From: Pseudomonas sp. p1(2021b)
GTDB taxonomy: Bacteria > Pseudomonadota > Gammaproteobacteria > Pseudomonadales > Pseudomonadaceae
Reading direction: 5' to 3'
Length of the DNA stretch: 64,000 nucleotides
NCBI RefSeq assembly: GCF_020151015.1
Contig: NZ_CP083746.1
Coordinates: 2,695,001-2,759,000 of the forward strand
Both the position numbers and the translations under genes were made by a program. The first letter of the stretch is position 1; each line of letters opens with the position of its first letter. Under the pieces are notes generated by a model. It was not told the DNA's origin. It ran no database searches and was given only the letters and a program-made list of their open reading frames with translations. This document shows positions 8,710 through 17,329 of the stretch, one piece after another.

Positions 8710-8753
8710 TGTAGGAGCGGGCTTGCCCCGCGATCGGGCCGCAAAGCGGCCCC
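8710..8753. repeat. REP element
   Basis: TGTAGGAGCGGGCTTGCCCCGCG is followed by GGGCCGC-AAA-GCGGCCC, a strong hairpin downstream of rlhA. It lacks a clear T-run. Confidence 0.85.
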
Positions 8754-8804
8754 ATTTCCGACGTTCATCAATTGGTACTCTGGTACACCAAATACCACTG
8801 TAAA

Positions 8805-8819
8805 CGATAATCCCTATCA
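8805..8819 (+). promoter_or_regulatory. Putative Fur box
   Basis: The site reads CGATAATCCCTATCA and matches the 7-1-7 Fur pattern TGATAATnATTATCA at 12 of 14 fixed positions. It lies 44-58 bp before the start of the siderophore receptor gene, as expected for iron repression. An imperfect palindrome TTGGT...ACCAA with two GGTAC repeats sits just upstream (8772-8791) and may be part of the promoter. Confidence 0.7.
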
Positions 8820-8862
8820 GTTATGATCCGCGCCTTCCCGCCCCTCGTAGGATCGTACTGCA

Positions 8863-10983
8863 ATGCGTCGTGCGTTCGTTTCATTCTGTCTCATCAATGC
8901 CGTTGCCCCCGTTGCCCTGGCTGAACCCACGGCGCCCCTGGAACTGCAAGCCGTCAATATCGACGCCGCCAGCGAGCTGGAGCGTGCCGACGGCCCTGTG
9001 ATCGGCTACAGGGCCACCCGCTCGGCCAGCGCCACGCGCACCGACACGGCCCTGCACGAGACGCCGCAGTCGATCAGCGTGGTGCCCAAGGACGTCCTCG
9101 AGGACACCGCTGCCACCCGCCTGCAGGACGGCCTGGACTACGCCGGCGGTGTAGGCCGCGCCAACAACTTCGGCGGCCAGGGCCTGACCACCTTCACCGT
9201 GCGTGGCTTCACCACCGGCGAGTTCTACCGCAACGGTTTCCCCATCAACCGTGGCTATCCGAACGCGCCTGACGCCAACACCGTCGAACGCCTGGAAGTG
9301 CTGCGCGGCCCGGCCACCAGCCTGTATGGCCGCGGCGACCCCGGCGGTACCTTCAACGCGGTCAGCAAGCAGCCCCTGGCCGAGCCCAAGGTCACCCTGG
9401 GCAGCCAGTTCGATGACCAGGGCATGCACCGCGCCACCCTCGACGCCACCGGCCCGCTCAGCGAAGACGGCCGCCTGGCCTACCGTCTGAACCTGCTCGG
9501 CGAAGGCGGCGAGACCTTCCGCGACAACGTGGAGACCGAGCGTTACGACGTCGCGCCGGTGCTCAGCTGGCAGGTCAACGACACCACGCGCATCGTCTTC
9601 GAAGGCGATTTCATGCGTAACAACCACCCCCTGGACCGTGGCCTGACCCGCTACCCGACCCAACGCGGCACCGCCTCGCGCGATACCAATATCTGGGAAA
9701 AAGGCAGCGACAACCTGCTGCACAACGACAACGACATGGCCCAGCTGCGTTTCGAGCACCAACTCAACGACGACTGGACCCTGGGCGGCGGCATGCAGTG
9801 GCTCGACGGCACCCTCAAGGGCAACGCGGTGGAAGCCAACAAGCTGCAGGCCGATGGCCGTACCCTAGGGCGCAACTTCAACTACCGCAAACTGGAATGG
9901 ACCGACCGGGATTACCAGCTCAACCTCACCGGCCACTTCGACACCGCAGGCTTCTCCCATACCCTGCTGACCGGCATCGAATACGAAGATTACGATTATC
10001 AACAGTTCATCCGGCGCTCGGACGGTAATGAGGACGACTATCCCATCGATCTGTTTGACCCAGTACTGGGCCAGCCTCGCCCGGCGCTTACCCGAACTAC
10101 CACCGATGACAAGGAAAACCTCAAGACCTGGGCAGCCTTCATCCAGGATCAGGTTGCCCTGACCGAGCGGCTGAAGGTCTTGGCTGGCCTGCGTTTCGAA
10201 CGCTTCGAGCATAGGTTCGACAACTTCCGTGAAGGCGCCGTTGACTGGACCGCCGCCGACAACGCCGTCACCCCGCGCCTGGGCCTGATCTACGACCTGA
10301 CCGACACCGTCGCCGTGTATGCCAACACGGCCCGTTCGTTCAAGCCCAACAGCGGCGCCAGCCTTCAAGGCCAGGGCTTCGACCCGGAGAAAGGCAAATC
10401 CTACGAGCTGGGCGTGAAATGGGAAGCGCTGGATCGCCAACTGAGCGTCGATGCGGCCGTCTACCACATCGTCAAGGAAAACGTCCTGGCCAACGACCCG
10501 CAGGACCCCACCGGAACATACAAGGTGGCCGCCGGCGAAGTGCGCAGCCGCGGCCTGGACATCACCGTGGCCGGCAACATCACCCCCGAATGGCGGATGA
10601 TCGGTGGCTACGCCTATGTCGACGCCGAAGTGACCAAGGACACCAGCCTGCCGACCGGCACCCGCCTGGCCAACATTCCGCGCAACAGCTTCAGCCTGCT
10701 CAACACCTACGAGTTCCAGGACGGGCTGGCCAAGGGACTTGGCCTGGGCATGGGCGTGAAGTACATCGACGACCGCGCCGGGCAGACCGCAGCGAGCACC
10801 TATACCATGCAGCAGTACACCGTGGTCGACCTGTTGGCCTTCTACCAGGTCAACGAGCATGTGCGCCTGAACCTGGACCTGAAGAACCTGTTCAACAAGG
10901 AATACGACGAAGGTGCCTTCAACAACTACGTCTACCCCGGCGCGCCGCGCACGGTGCAGGCGGGTGTGAGCTACACCTTCTGA
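8863..10983 (+). CDS. TonB-dependent siderophore receptor
   Basis: 706 residues with a signal peptide (cleavage after about residue 20, ALA). The plug domain covers about residues 60-165 (HETPQSISVVPKD, then TVERLEVLRGPATSLYGRGDPGG). The beta barrel ends in the outer-membrane signal ...AGVSYTF with terminal phenylalanine. The FhuA/FoxA-type plug suggests a hydroxamate or similar ferric siderophore. There is no N-terminal STN domain, so it should not signal to a sigma factor. The Fur-like box just upstream supports iron control. A terminator (11067-11088) follows. Confidence 0.93.
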   Translation: MRRAFVSFCLINAVAPVALAEPTAPLELQAVNIDAASELERADGPVIGYRATRSASATRTDTALHETPQSISVVPKDVLEDTAATRLQDGLDYAGGVGRANNFGGQGLTTFTVRGFTTGEFYRNGFPINRGYPNAPDANTVERLEVLRGPATSLYGRGDPGGTFNAVSKQPLAEPKVTLGSQFDDQGMHRATLDATGPLSEDGRLAYRLNLLGEGGETFRDNVETERYDVAPVLSWQVNDTTRIVFEGDFMRNNHPLDRGLTRYPTQRGTASRDTNIWEKGSDNLLHNDNDMAQLRFEHQLNDDWTLGGGMQWLDGTLKGNAVEANKLQADGRTLGRNFNYRKLEWTDRDYQLNLTGHFDTAGFSHTLLTGIEYEDYDYQQFIRRSDGNEDDYPIDLFDPVLGQPRPALTRTTTDDKENLKTWAAFIQDQVALTERLKVLAGLRFERFEHRFDNFREGAVDWTAADNAVTPRLGLIYDLTDTVAVYANTARSFKPNSGASLQGQGFDPEKGKSYELGVKWEALDRQLSVDAAVYHIVKENVLANDPQDPTGTYKVAAGEVRSRGLDITVAGNITPEWRMIGGYAYVDAEVTKDTSLPTGTRLANIPRNSFSLLNTYEFQDGLAKGLGLGMGVKYIDDRAGQTAASTYTMQQYTVVDLLAFYQVNEHVRLNLDLKNLFNKEYDEGAFNNYVYPGAPRTVQAGVSYTF

Positions 10984-11001
10984 TCCATGATCAAGGGACT
11001 C

Positions 11002-11084
11002 CTTTCGCGGCACAAGGCCGCTCCTACGTTGCGCGAAACCTGTAGGAGCAGCCTCGTGCCGCGAAAGGGCCGCAAAGCGGCCCC
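11002..11084. repeat. REP pair
   Basis: CCTTTCGCGGCACAAGGCCG at the left faces TGTAGGAGCAGCCTCGTGCC at the right, with GCGCGAAACC between. This is the GGAGCGGCCTTGTGCCGCGAAAGG variant of the pseudomonad REP. Confidence 0.8.
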
Positions 11085-11088
11085 TTTT
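11067..11088. terminator. Rho-independent terminator between convergent genes
   Basis: GGGCCGC-AAA-GCGGCCC, with stem 11067-11073/11077-11083, followed by CTTTT. On the other strand the hairpin follows the aminotransferase stop after a few bases but has no comparable T-run, so it mainly serves the receptor gene. Confidence 0.75.
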
Positions 11089-11096
11089 CGCAAAAC

Positions 11097-12479
11097 CTAC
11101 AGCAAACCCAGCCCCCGCGCCGTGCGATCCACGGCCACCTTGGTCTTGGCCACCAACTCGTCGATATCCCCCCGGCTGGCCACCAGCGCCGGCGCCATGA
11201 TCATCCGGCCCAGGGTCGAACGAATGATCACCCCTTCCTCGAACCCATAGGTCCGGCACTGCCAGGCCAGGTCGTTCTCGTTGGCGTAGCGCTTGCGGGC
11301 GGCCTTGTCCTCGGCGAACTGCAATGCCGCCACCAGGCCGGCCCCCTGGATCTCGCCGATCAGCGGGTGCTCGCCGAACACCTCGCGCAGGCAGCGCTGC
11401 AGGTAAGGGCCGGTGTCGTCCTTGACCTGGCGCACAATGCCTTCGTCACGCAAGGCCTTGAGGTTGGCGATGGCCACGGCCGCAGCCACCGGGTGGCCGG
11501 AATAGGTCAGGCCGTGGGCGAACACCCCGCCCCGCTCCACCAGCGCCTCGGCGATGCGCTTGGAAAGCACCAGGCCACCCATGGGCACATAGCCGGAGGT
11601 CAGCCCCTTGGCGATGGACAAGGTGTCCGGCTCGAAACCGAAGTGCTGGTGGGCGAACCATTCGCCGGTACGGCCGAAGCCGCCGATCACTTCGTCGGCG
11701 CACAGCAGCACGTCGTACTGGCGGCAGATGCGCTGGATCTCTGGCCAGTAGCTCTCTGGCGGGAAGATCATGCCGCCCGCCCCCTGGAACGGCTCGGCGA
11801 TGAAACCGGCGACGTTCTCGGCCCCCAGCTCGAGGATCTTCTCTTCCAGCTGCAGTGCGCAGCGTCGGCCGAACGCCTCGGGCGTCAGGTCGCCGCCTGC
11901 GGCGTACCAGTAGGGCTCGTCGATGTGGGCGACATCCGGGATCAACCCGCCCATCTCGTGCATGAACTTCATGCCGCCCAAGGCCGTGGCCGCCAGGGTC
12001 GAACCGTGGTAGCCGTTCCAGCGGCCGATCATGATCTTCTTGCCCGGCTTGCCCATCACTTGCCAATAGCGGCGCACGGTGCGGATCAGCACCTCGTTGG
12101 CTTCGGAACCGGAGTTGGTGTAGATCGCGTGGCTGTAGTGCCCCGGCAACAGGCTGAACAACAGCTCGGACAGCTCGATCACCGCCGGGTGGGTGGTGTG
12201 GAAGAACATGTTGTAGTAAGCCAGCTGATCCATCTGTGTGGCGGCGGCAGCGGTCAGGTCCTTGCGGCCGTACCCCAGCTGGGTGCACCACAGGCCCGAC
12301 ATACCGTCGAGGTAGCGCTTGCCATCGTTGTCCCACAGGTGCAGGCCCTCACCGCGCACGATCACCCTTGGGCCTTCGGCGTTGAGCGCCTTCTGGTCGA
12401 GGAAGGCATGGATGTGGTGCGCGGCATCGGCGCTCTGGTAGTCGCGGGTTTCGCGTTGGGGCTGGAACGGTGCGTTCAT
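11097..12479 (-). CDS. Class III PLP-dependent aminotransferase (omega-amino acid/diamine:pyruvate type)
   Basis: 460 residues. It carries the class III hallmarks: GMSGLWC near residue 60, YTNSGSEANE near 120 (phosphate cup), the ADEVIGGFGRTG segment near 263 and the PLP lysine in SIAKGLTSGYVPMGG near 290. These proteins move terminal amino groups of polyamines, beta-alanine or similar compounds to pyruvate or 2-oxoglutarate. The aldehyde dehydrogenase gene lies 22 bp upstream on the same strand, so the pair probably forms an operon converting an amine to a carboxylate. The true amine is not visible from sequence. Confidence 0.88.
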   Translation of the reverse strand: MNAPFQPQRETRDYQSADAAHHIHAFLDQKALNAEGPRVIVRGEGLHLWDNDGKRYLDGMSGLWCTQLGYGRKDLTAAAATQMDQLAYYNMFFHTTHPAVIELSELLFSLLPGHYSHAIYTNSGSEANEVLIRTVRRYWQVMGKPGKKIMIGRWNGYHGSTLAATALGGMKFMHEMGGLIPDVAHIDEPYWYAAGGDLTPEAFGRRCALQLEEKILELGAENVAGFIAEPFQGAGGMIFPPESYWPEIQRICRQYDVLLCADEVIGGFGRTGEWFAHQHFGFEPDTLSIAKGLTSGYVPMGGLVLSKRIAEALVERGGVFAHGLTYSGHPVAAAVAIANLKALRDEGIVRQVKDDTGPYLQRCLREVFGEHPLIGEIQGAGLVAALQFAEDKAARKRYANENDLAWQCRTYGFEEGVIIRSTLGRMIMAPALVASRGDIDELVAKTKVAVDRTARGLGLL

Positions 12480-12501
12480 GGTTGTTCTCCGTGGGTGGGG
12501 A

Positions 12502-13992
12502 TCAGCGCAGCTGGAACCAGGTGGTCTTCAGTTGGGTGTACTTGTCGAACGAATGCAGCGAGAGGTCGCGGCCAAAGCCGGACTGGCGGCCACCGCCGAA
12601 GGGCACCACCACGTCCAGGGCATCGACCGTGTTGACCGACACGGTGCCGGCCTTCAGGCGCCGGGCCACACGGTGGGCGCGGTTGAGGTCATCGCTCCAC
12701 ACCGAGGCAGCCAGGCCGTAGACGCTGTCGTTGGCCAGGCGCAGAGCCTCTTCTTCGTCATCGAAGGCGCTCACCGCCAGCACCGGGCCGAAGATTTCCT
12801 CCCGGGCCAGGGCCATGTCGGCGCGCACGTCGGTGAACACGGTAGGGGCAATGAAATTGTCCGAGCCGTTGATGTTCAGGCGCTGGCCGCCACACAGCAG
12901 GCGCGCCCCGTCGGCCCGGGCCTGTTCGATGGCAGCGCTGATGCGCGCGCTCTGGCTGGCATCGACGATGGCGCCGGCGCGGCTGGCTGGGTCCAGCGGA
13001 TCGCCAGGGAGCCAGTCGCGGGCCTTTTGCAACAGGCGCTCGACGAACTCATCGTGGATCGTACGTTGCACGTAGAGGCGCGAATTGGCCGAGCACACCT
13101 CGCCCTGGTTGAAGAAGATGCCGAAGGCGGCCTTCTCGGCAGCCAGGTCCAGGTCCTGGCAGTCGTCGAACACCAGGTTCGGGCTCTTGCCGCCACACTC
13201 CAGCCATACCTGCTTGAGGTTGGACTGCGCCGAGTACTGCATGAAGTACTTGCCCACCTGGGTGGAGCCGGTGAACACCAGGCAGTCCACGTCCGGGTGC
13301 AGGCCCAGGGCCCGGCCGGCCTGTTCGCCAAAGCCCGGCACCACGTTCAGCACACCTTCCGGCAAGCCGGCTTCCAAGGCCAGTTCAGCCAGGCGCAGGG
13401 CCGAGAACGGCGACTGCTCGGCAGGCTTGAGCACCACGCTGTTGCCGGCGGCCAGGGCCGGGGCGACCTTCCACGCGGCCATGTCCAGCGGGAAGTTCCA
13501 CGGCACCACCGCACCGACCACACCCAGAGCCTCGCGGGTGACGGTGGCCAGGGCATTGCCGGCGGTGGGCGCGACCTGGTCGTAGAGCTTGTCCAGGGCT
13601 TCGCCATACCAGGCGAACACCTGCGCGGCACCGGGCACATCGATGGCATAGGCATCCATCACCGGTTTGCCCATGTTCAGCGAGTCGAGCAGGGCCAGCT
13701 CTTCGCGGTGGGCCAGCATCAGCTCGGCCAGGCGCAGCAGCACGCGCTTGCGTGCGCTGGGCGCCATGCGTGCCCAAGGGCCCTGTTCGAAGGCACGGCG
13801 CGCCGAACGCACGGCCAGGTCGACCTCCGCCTCGCCGCACGCTGCGACCTGCGCCAGCAACTGGTTGGTCGCCGGGTTGATCGCCTCGAAGGTCGCGCCC
13901 GAGCGGGCCGCCAGCGGGCGGCCGTCGATCAGGGCGGTGTCGATGAAGCGTTGCTGTGCAGCACGCTGCTGCCAATCGCTCAATGTATGCAC
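12502..13992 (-). CDS. Aldehyde dehydrogenase, PuuC/KauB-like
   Basis: 496 residues from GTG 13992, chosen because GAGGGAG lies six bases upstream. The frame also permits a GTG at 14007, but that codon overlaps this ribosome site. Conserved parts: PWNFPLDMAAWKVAPALAAG near residue 160, the FTGSTQVGK cofactor loop near 240, LECGGKSPN with the general base glutamate near 264, and NQGEVCSA with the catalytic cysteine near 297. It resembles gamma-glutamyl-gamma-aminobutyraldehyde or other omega-aminoaldehyde dehydrogenases, fitting its operon with the class III aminotransferase. Confidence 0.9.
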   Translation of the reverse strand: MHTLSDWQQRAAQQRFIDTALIDGRPLAARSGATFEAINPATNQLLAQVAACGEAEVDLAVRSARRAFEQGPWARMAPSARKRVLLRLAELMLAHREELALLDSLNMGKPVMDAYAIDVPGAAQVFAWYGEALDKLYDQVAPTAGNALATVTREALGVVGAVVPWNFPLDMAAWKVAPALAAGNSVVLKPAEQSPFSALRLAELALEAGLPEGVLNVVPGFGEQAGRALGLHPDVDCLVFTGSTQVGKYFMQYSAQSNLKQVWLECGGKSPNLVFDDCQDLDLAAEKAAFGIFFNQGEVCSANSRLYVQRTIHDEFVERLLQKARDWLPGDPLDPASRAGAIVDASQSARISAAIEQARADGARLLCGGQRLNINGSDNFIAPTVFTDVRADMALAREEIFGPVLAVSAFDDEEEALRLANDSVYGLAASVWSDDLNRAHRVARRLKAGTVSVNTVDALDVVVPFGGGRQSGFGRDLSLHSFDKYTQLKTTWFQLR

Positions 13993-14063
13993 GCAGGACT
14001 CCCTCACGGCCGCTGCGGCGGCCGATGGTTATGGTTGGCAATGGGGTGGCGCGGGTCGTTGGG

Positions 14064-14912
14064 TCAGCGCCTTCGCAGGTAGCTTTCCAGCGGGTCCTTG
14101 CTCAGACCTTCCTGGGCCTGGGCCAGGGAGTCGATGAACAAGGAGAACAGCTCGGACTGTTTGGCGATGTCCAGCTTGGTGTAGAGGTTCTTGCGGTGGG
14201 TCTTGACCGTGTCCTCGCTGATGCCCAGGCGTTCGGCCAGGGAGCGGGTCGAGTGGCCGCGCAGCAGGTCCTGGGCGATACGGCATTCGCGCTCGGTCAA
14301 CAGCGACGAGCCGAAATTGTTCAATGCGGCGTTGATCTGCCGCCCCAGGGCACTTTCGAAGCGCCCGCCGAGGCTGCCGGCATCCAGCTGCCCCCAATGC
14401 CGGCGGACCACCGCCACCACCCAGGGCGCGACGCGCTTGAGGTCGGCGACCTGCGTAGCATTCAGCCTGCGGGTGCTGCCCAGGGCCACGGCGATGGTCA
14501 GCTGGGTATCGAGCGGGACGATGTAGTTGAGTTCGTCTTCCAGGTGCGCGTGCTGGTAGAACGACAGGTAGTACTCGCTGCGCTTGAAATGGTCAGGGGC
14601 GACGTCGCTCAACCGGTAGCAGCCAGGGGCGATGCCCTCCATGCAGGCGCGGTAGAACGGGCACAGCAGGTAGTAGCCTTCGAGGTACTTCTGCACGTTG
14701 CCCTCGGGCAGCCAGGGCCCCTCTTCGTCGTTTGCGAACAGTGCCGAGGGCAGGCCCTTGCGTGGGTACAGGAACACCGTGATGGCCTGGCTCCGGGCCA
14801 GGCAGTTGAGCGCGGCGAACAGCTCCCCGACGAAGCCCGGTGTGCCGATGGCCTCGATGACGCGGGCCATCTGCGCGTACCAGTCGGGCGATTTCAGCCG
14901 GTCTTTGCTCAT
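14064..14912 (-). CDS. LuxR-type HTH transcriptional regulator
   Basis: 282 residues. The last 70 form a LuxR/GerE helix-turn-helix (LLTERECRIAQDLLRGHSTR, then SLAERLGISEDTVKTHRKNL). The N-terminal 200 residues look like an effector-sensing domain but not an acyl-homoserine-lactone domain I can confirm. The gene lies just upstream of, and in line with, the aldehyde dehydrogenase/aminotransferase pair, so it is the likely regulator of that module. A perfect GC-rich hairpin (CGGCCGC-TG-CGGCGGCCG type, about 14005-14024) sits in the spacer. Confidence 0.85.
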   Translation of the reverse strand: MSKDRLKSPDWYAQMARVIEAIGTPGFVGELFAALNCLARSQAITVFLYPRKGLPSALFANDEEGPWLPEGNVQKYLEGYYLLCPFYRACMEGIAPGCYRLSDVAPDHFKRSEYYLSFYQHAHLEDELNYIVPLDTQLTIAVALGSTRRLNATQVADLKRVAPWVVAVVRRHWGQLDAGSLGGRFESALGRQINAALNNFGSSLLTERECRIAQDLLRGHSTRSLAERLGISEDTVKTHRKNLYTKLDIAKQSELFSLFIDSLAQAQEGLSKDPLESYLRRR

Positions 14913-15085
14913 GTCGTGGGTCCCCGCCAGGGTTGTTCTTGTGGTGTCGCTGGGCAGGATTGTTTCATGCGATCGCCAGGGCGACCATCACCCTTCGGGG
15001 TGAGGCCGTGGCCCGAACGGGAATGAACGACCGGTCACCCTCACCAGCCTAATGCCAGGCAAGCCAACCCTGGAGGAGACTGGCC

Positions 15086-15241
15086 ATGGCCGACCCCAAG
15101 CAGCCCGCGAACCCCGTGCACCCCGACCCCTACGTGGATGAAATCCCCCATGACCCTGGGGAACAGGTACCACAACCGGAGAAACAGGCGCCCGACTGGC
15201 CCGAAGGCCAGGTTCCGCCAGAAGAGCAGTCGGACGGCTGA
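15086..15241 (+). CDS. Small acidic proline-rich protein
   Basis: 51 residues, with GGAGGAG a few bases before the ATG at 15086. The protein is rich in P, D, E and Q, with repeated PxP and PExQ patterns (NPVHPDPYVDEIPHDPGEQV), and has no hydrophobic segment. It looks like a soluble disordered hydrophilin. It is too short to be detected by length alone; the ribosome site and the terminator about 110 bp later (15348) support it. No function is recognised. Confidence 0.6.
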   Translation: MADPKQPANPVHPDPYVDEIPHDPGEQVPQPEKQAPDWPEGQVPPEEQSDG

Positions 15242-15347
15242 GCGACCGTTGGTCGCCCCTGCCCTCGCGCCGATGGATTTCCCGTCACCGGAGCTGGATC
15301 TGAATTCATGAGACGTGGCCAATGGCCCTGCTCTCACTCCTGTGTTC

Positions 15348-15372
15348 GGCCCGCCGCCGGCGGGCCCTTTTT
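15348..15372 (+). terminator. Rho-independent terminator
   Basis: GGCCCGCC-GCC-GGCGGGCC followed by CTTTTTT. The stem is 8 bp and very GC-rich. It sits just before the ribosome site of the next small gene, so the two small genes appear to be separate units or attenuated. Confidence 0.8.
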
Positions 15373-15394
15373 CCGAACCCGTGGAGGCCACACC

Positions 15395-15574
15395 ATGTAC
15401 GACTTCCTGCAGATGGGCGGCGGCAACGTCCAGGACGACTGGCCGGAGCTCGACCCGAACGCGCAGCCAGATCAACGCAACGACCGAGCCGATGACCCGG
15501 ATACCGACCCCAGCATCGAAGATGACGGCAATCGCCCGGGCGTACCGGCCAGCGACCCGGAGTCCGGCGCCTGA
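15395..15574 (+). CDS. Small acidic hydrophilic protein
   Basis: 59 residues from ATG 15395, preceded by GTGGAGG. The longer frame from 15308 runs through the terminator and is rejected. The composition is dominated by D, N, P, G and Q (DDPDTDPSIEDD in the middle), with no membrane segment. Like the neighbour at 15086, it looks like a disordered hydrophilin. Function unknown. Confidence 0.6.
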   Translation: MYDFLQMGGGNVQDDWPELDPNAQPDQRNDRADDPDTDPSIEDDGNRPGVPASDPESGA

Positions 15575-15637
15575 ACAGCCGCGGGGCAAGCGGCGTCCCC
15601 TTCAGCAGGAGAATCCGCTTGCCCCGCAAGGCCCGCG

Positions 15638-15955
15638 TCAGGCCGTTACCGCTTCGCTGCCGGGTGGGTCCCCCGGCATGGCGGCCTGCGTCACGCCCTC
15701 ACCGGTAGTCGGCACGAAGGCCGGCCCGCTGCCGGAAAGCCGCCAACTGACGTCGGTCACACCATAGCGCTCGGCCATCGGCCGGCTCACCTTCCTGATC
15801 TTCTCCCGTCCGAACTTCGGAATGATCCCGACCCCAGCATCACAGCTGGCCCAATGCCAGGCCTCGGCATTGTCCATGCGTTCCAGACGAATGATGAAAC
15901 TGCGCGGCTGGCCGTGCAGCCGGTAGTCGATGATGTACAACTGTGGGGTTGGCAT
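15638..15955 (-). CDS. Conserved hypothetical protein (DUF6555-like)
   Basis: 105 residues. The first 75 look like a compact domain (LYIIDYRLHGQPRSFIIRL, then AWHWASCDAG). The last 30 are a flexible P/G/T-rich tail. I recall this N-terminal pattern from a pseudomonad-specific family (probably DUF6555) but cannot confirm it. A GGAGGC ribosome site precedes the ATG. No catalytic motif is visible. Confidence 0.65.
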   Translation of the reverse strand: MPTPQLYIIDYRLHGQPRSFIIRLERMDNAEAWHWASCDAGVGIIPKFGREKIRKVSRPMAERYGVTDVSWRLSGSGPAFVPTTGEGVTQAAMPGDPPGSEAVTA

Positions 15956-16070
15956 CTTGGGGCCTCCTTTTCGCCATGGATGACTTTCTGATTGATTGGA
16001 GTTTTCCGTGAAGATTCAAAAGATTGTCGAACAATGTGAATGAATGGCCTGATGCCCATGGGCCACCTGC

Positions 16071-16610
16071 CTAGGCCCCTGCCGGATCGAGCTGGATGAA
16101 CAGGCAATAGCCGCCCAGCAGCACCCAGAAAACCAGGAACAACCAGGGCGTTCGCATCGAGAACATCAGCGACTTGCGATGGCCGTGCCGGCTCGACTCG
16201 GTTTCGCAGAACAATGGCCAGTCGTCGTAGGCCATGCCCATGCTCGGTTCGCTGCTCAGCAGTTGGCTCTGCTTGAAGTACCAATGGTCGATGATGCCGT
16301 AGGCCGCACGGATTCCCGGCCAGGCATTGAGCGAGCTGAGCACCCCGAGCAAGGCCAGGAACGCCGGCACCACCAGGGTGAACGGTGCCCCCCACTTCGG
16401 GTTGAGGTTGGCCATGCACGAGGCGAAAGCGATCACCAGGAACGACTGCGCCGACAGGTAGGCATCGGTGCGGTTGGCCAGGATACTGGTTTCGTACTGA
16501 ATCTCCCGGCGATAGAACTCCAGGCGCTCCCGGGGCGTTGCGAACATCTGCCCTTGCTCCGGCGGGTGCAGGTCCTGGCTGTTGACCGAGGTGAGGATTC
16601 TTCGCGTCAT
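16071..16610 (-). CDS. Hypothetical membrane protein
   Basis: 179 residues. A polar N-terminus (about 45 residues) is followed by two close membrane segments (about 53-66 and 75-94), a cytoplasmic or periplasmic loop, and a third segment near 155-173. The loop holds one cysteine and many aromatic residues (IIDHWYFKQ). I do not recognise the family. It is on the same strand as the KGG gene, with 180 bp between. Confidence 0.65.
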   Translation of the reverse strand: MTRRILTSVNSQDLHPPEQGQMFATPRERLEFYRREIQYETSILANRTDAYLSAQSFLVIAFASCMANLNPKWGAPFTLVVPAFLALLGVLSSLNAWPGIRAAYGIIDHWYFKQSQLLSSEPSMGMAYDDWPLFCETESSRHGHRKSLMFSMRTPWLFLVFWVLLGGYCLFIQLDPAGA

Positions 16611-16790
16611 GGCCCCTCCAACGCCTGATGCAAACCCGCGCGTCGGGCACCAGGATCACCTTGCGACTCGATGCGCGCATGCTTCGCTCTGCGTGATGAA
16701 ACAGGAACGACCCCAGACAGGCGGCCGCTGGCCACCTGCCTGGGGTCGGCGCCGGCAGCGTCAGCACCGGGCTTCAGCGAATGCGCACAT

Positions 16791-17000
16791 TCACTGGTTG
16801 CGCCCGCCGCCGTGGCTGTGCTGGCCGCCCTTGCGGCCTGCCTCGGAAGCGCGTTCACGGTCGTTGGCGAAGTTACCCCCGGAATTCTGGCCGCCCTTGT
16901 GGCCGGCGCGGGAGGCTTTTTCGCGGTCGTTGGCGAAATTGCCTGGGTTGGTTTCCTTGGTGCCGCCACGTTGTCCGGATTGCTCTTGGTCACGAGCCAT
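16791..17000 (-). CDS. KGG-domain stress-induced small protein (con-10 like)
   Basis: 69 residues, all polar. Two copies of a KGG-type repeat are visible: NPGNFANDREKASRAGHKGG and GGNFANDRERASEAGRKGG. The KGG/con-10 family comprises abundant small proteins induced in stationary phase or stress (the YciG type in enterics). A second member with a nearly identical repeat lies at 42760-42924. Ribosome site AAGGAG precedes the ATG. It probably has its own promoter in the 329-bp upstream gap. Confidence 0.85.
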   Translation of the reverse strand: MARDQEQSGQRGGTKETNPGNFANDREKASRAGHKGGQNSGGNFANDRERASEAGRKGGQHSHGGGRNQ

Positions 17001-17329
17001 GTCATTTCTCCTTGCGAGTGGATTGGCTTTGCACGCAATTGCACCGTGCAGTAATTCCGAACAGGTCGCATCGCCAACTGCTCAATCGATCTGGGCCACC
17101 GCTGACGAGTGGCGCGAAACACTCCGGCAGGCAAAAGATTGCGCGCCAGCGGCTGGCGTACCACAGCCGCCCGCGCAAGTTTTTTGCACTGTCGCAGGCT
17201 GTCGAGGTCATAGCTCGACAGGCTCGTCATCGCTCGCCGCCAGGCATATCGCCTGCCTATAATCGGGCATCACAGATGCCCGGCGATGCTTCGATGGGCC
17301 ACCTTTAGGTCTGCACAAGGCTGCGTCCC
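17001..17329. other. Intergenic promoter region
   Basis: This 329-bp gap separates the divergent KGG and hybrid kinase genes and must hold both promoters. On the + strand a good -10 (TATAAT, 17258-17263) lies about 67 bp before the kinase start. The minus-strand ORFs here overlap the KGG leader and look non-coding. Confidence 0.5.
17258..17263 (+). promoter_or_regulatory. Candidate -10 element for the hybrid kinase gene
   Basis: A perfect TATAAT preceded by TGCC (partly extended -10). No matching -35 is obvious 17 bp upstream, so the promoter call is tentative. Confidence 0.4.

Noticed and set aside
6623..8755. 710-residue minus-strand open frame opposite rlhA
   Set aside because: Antisense shadow with Val/Gly/Asp-rich non-globular composition; the rlhA frame carries the conserved cysteine motifs.
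14005..14024. GC-rich perfect hairpin as a terminator of the LuxR gene
   Set aside because: No T-run, and it lies within the leader of the aldehyde dehydrogenase gene, overlapping the ribosome-site area; noted in the LuxR entry only.
17002..17211. 69-residue minus-strand open frame before the KGG gene
   Set aside because: Ends one base before the KGG start and contains its ribosome site; no domain; best read as leader.
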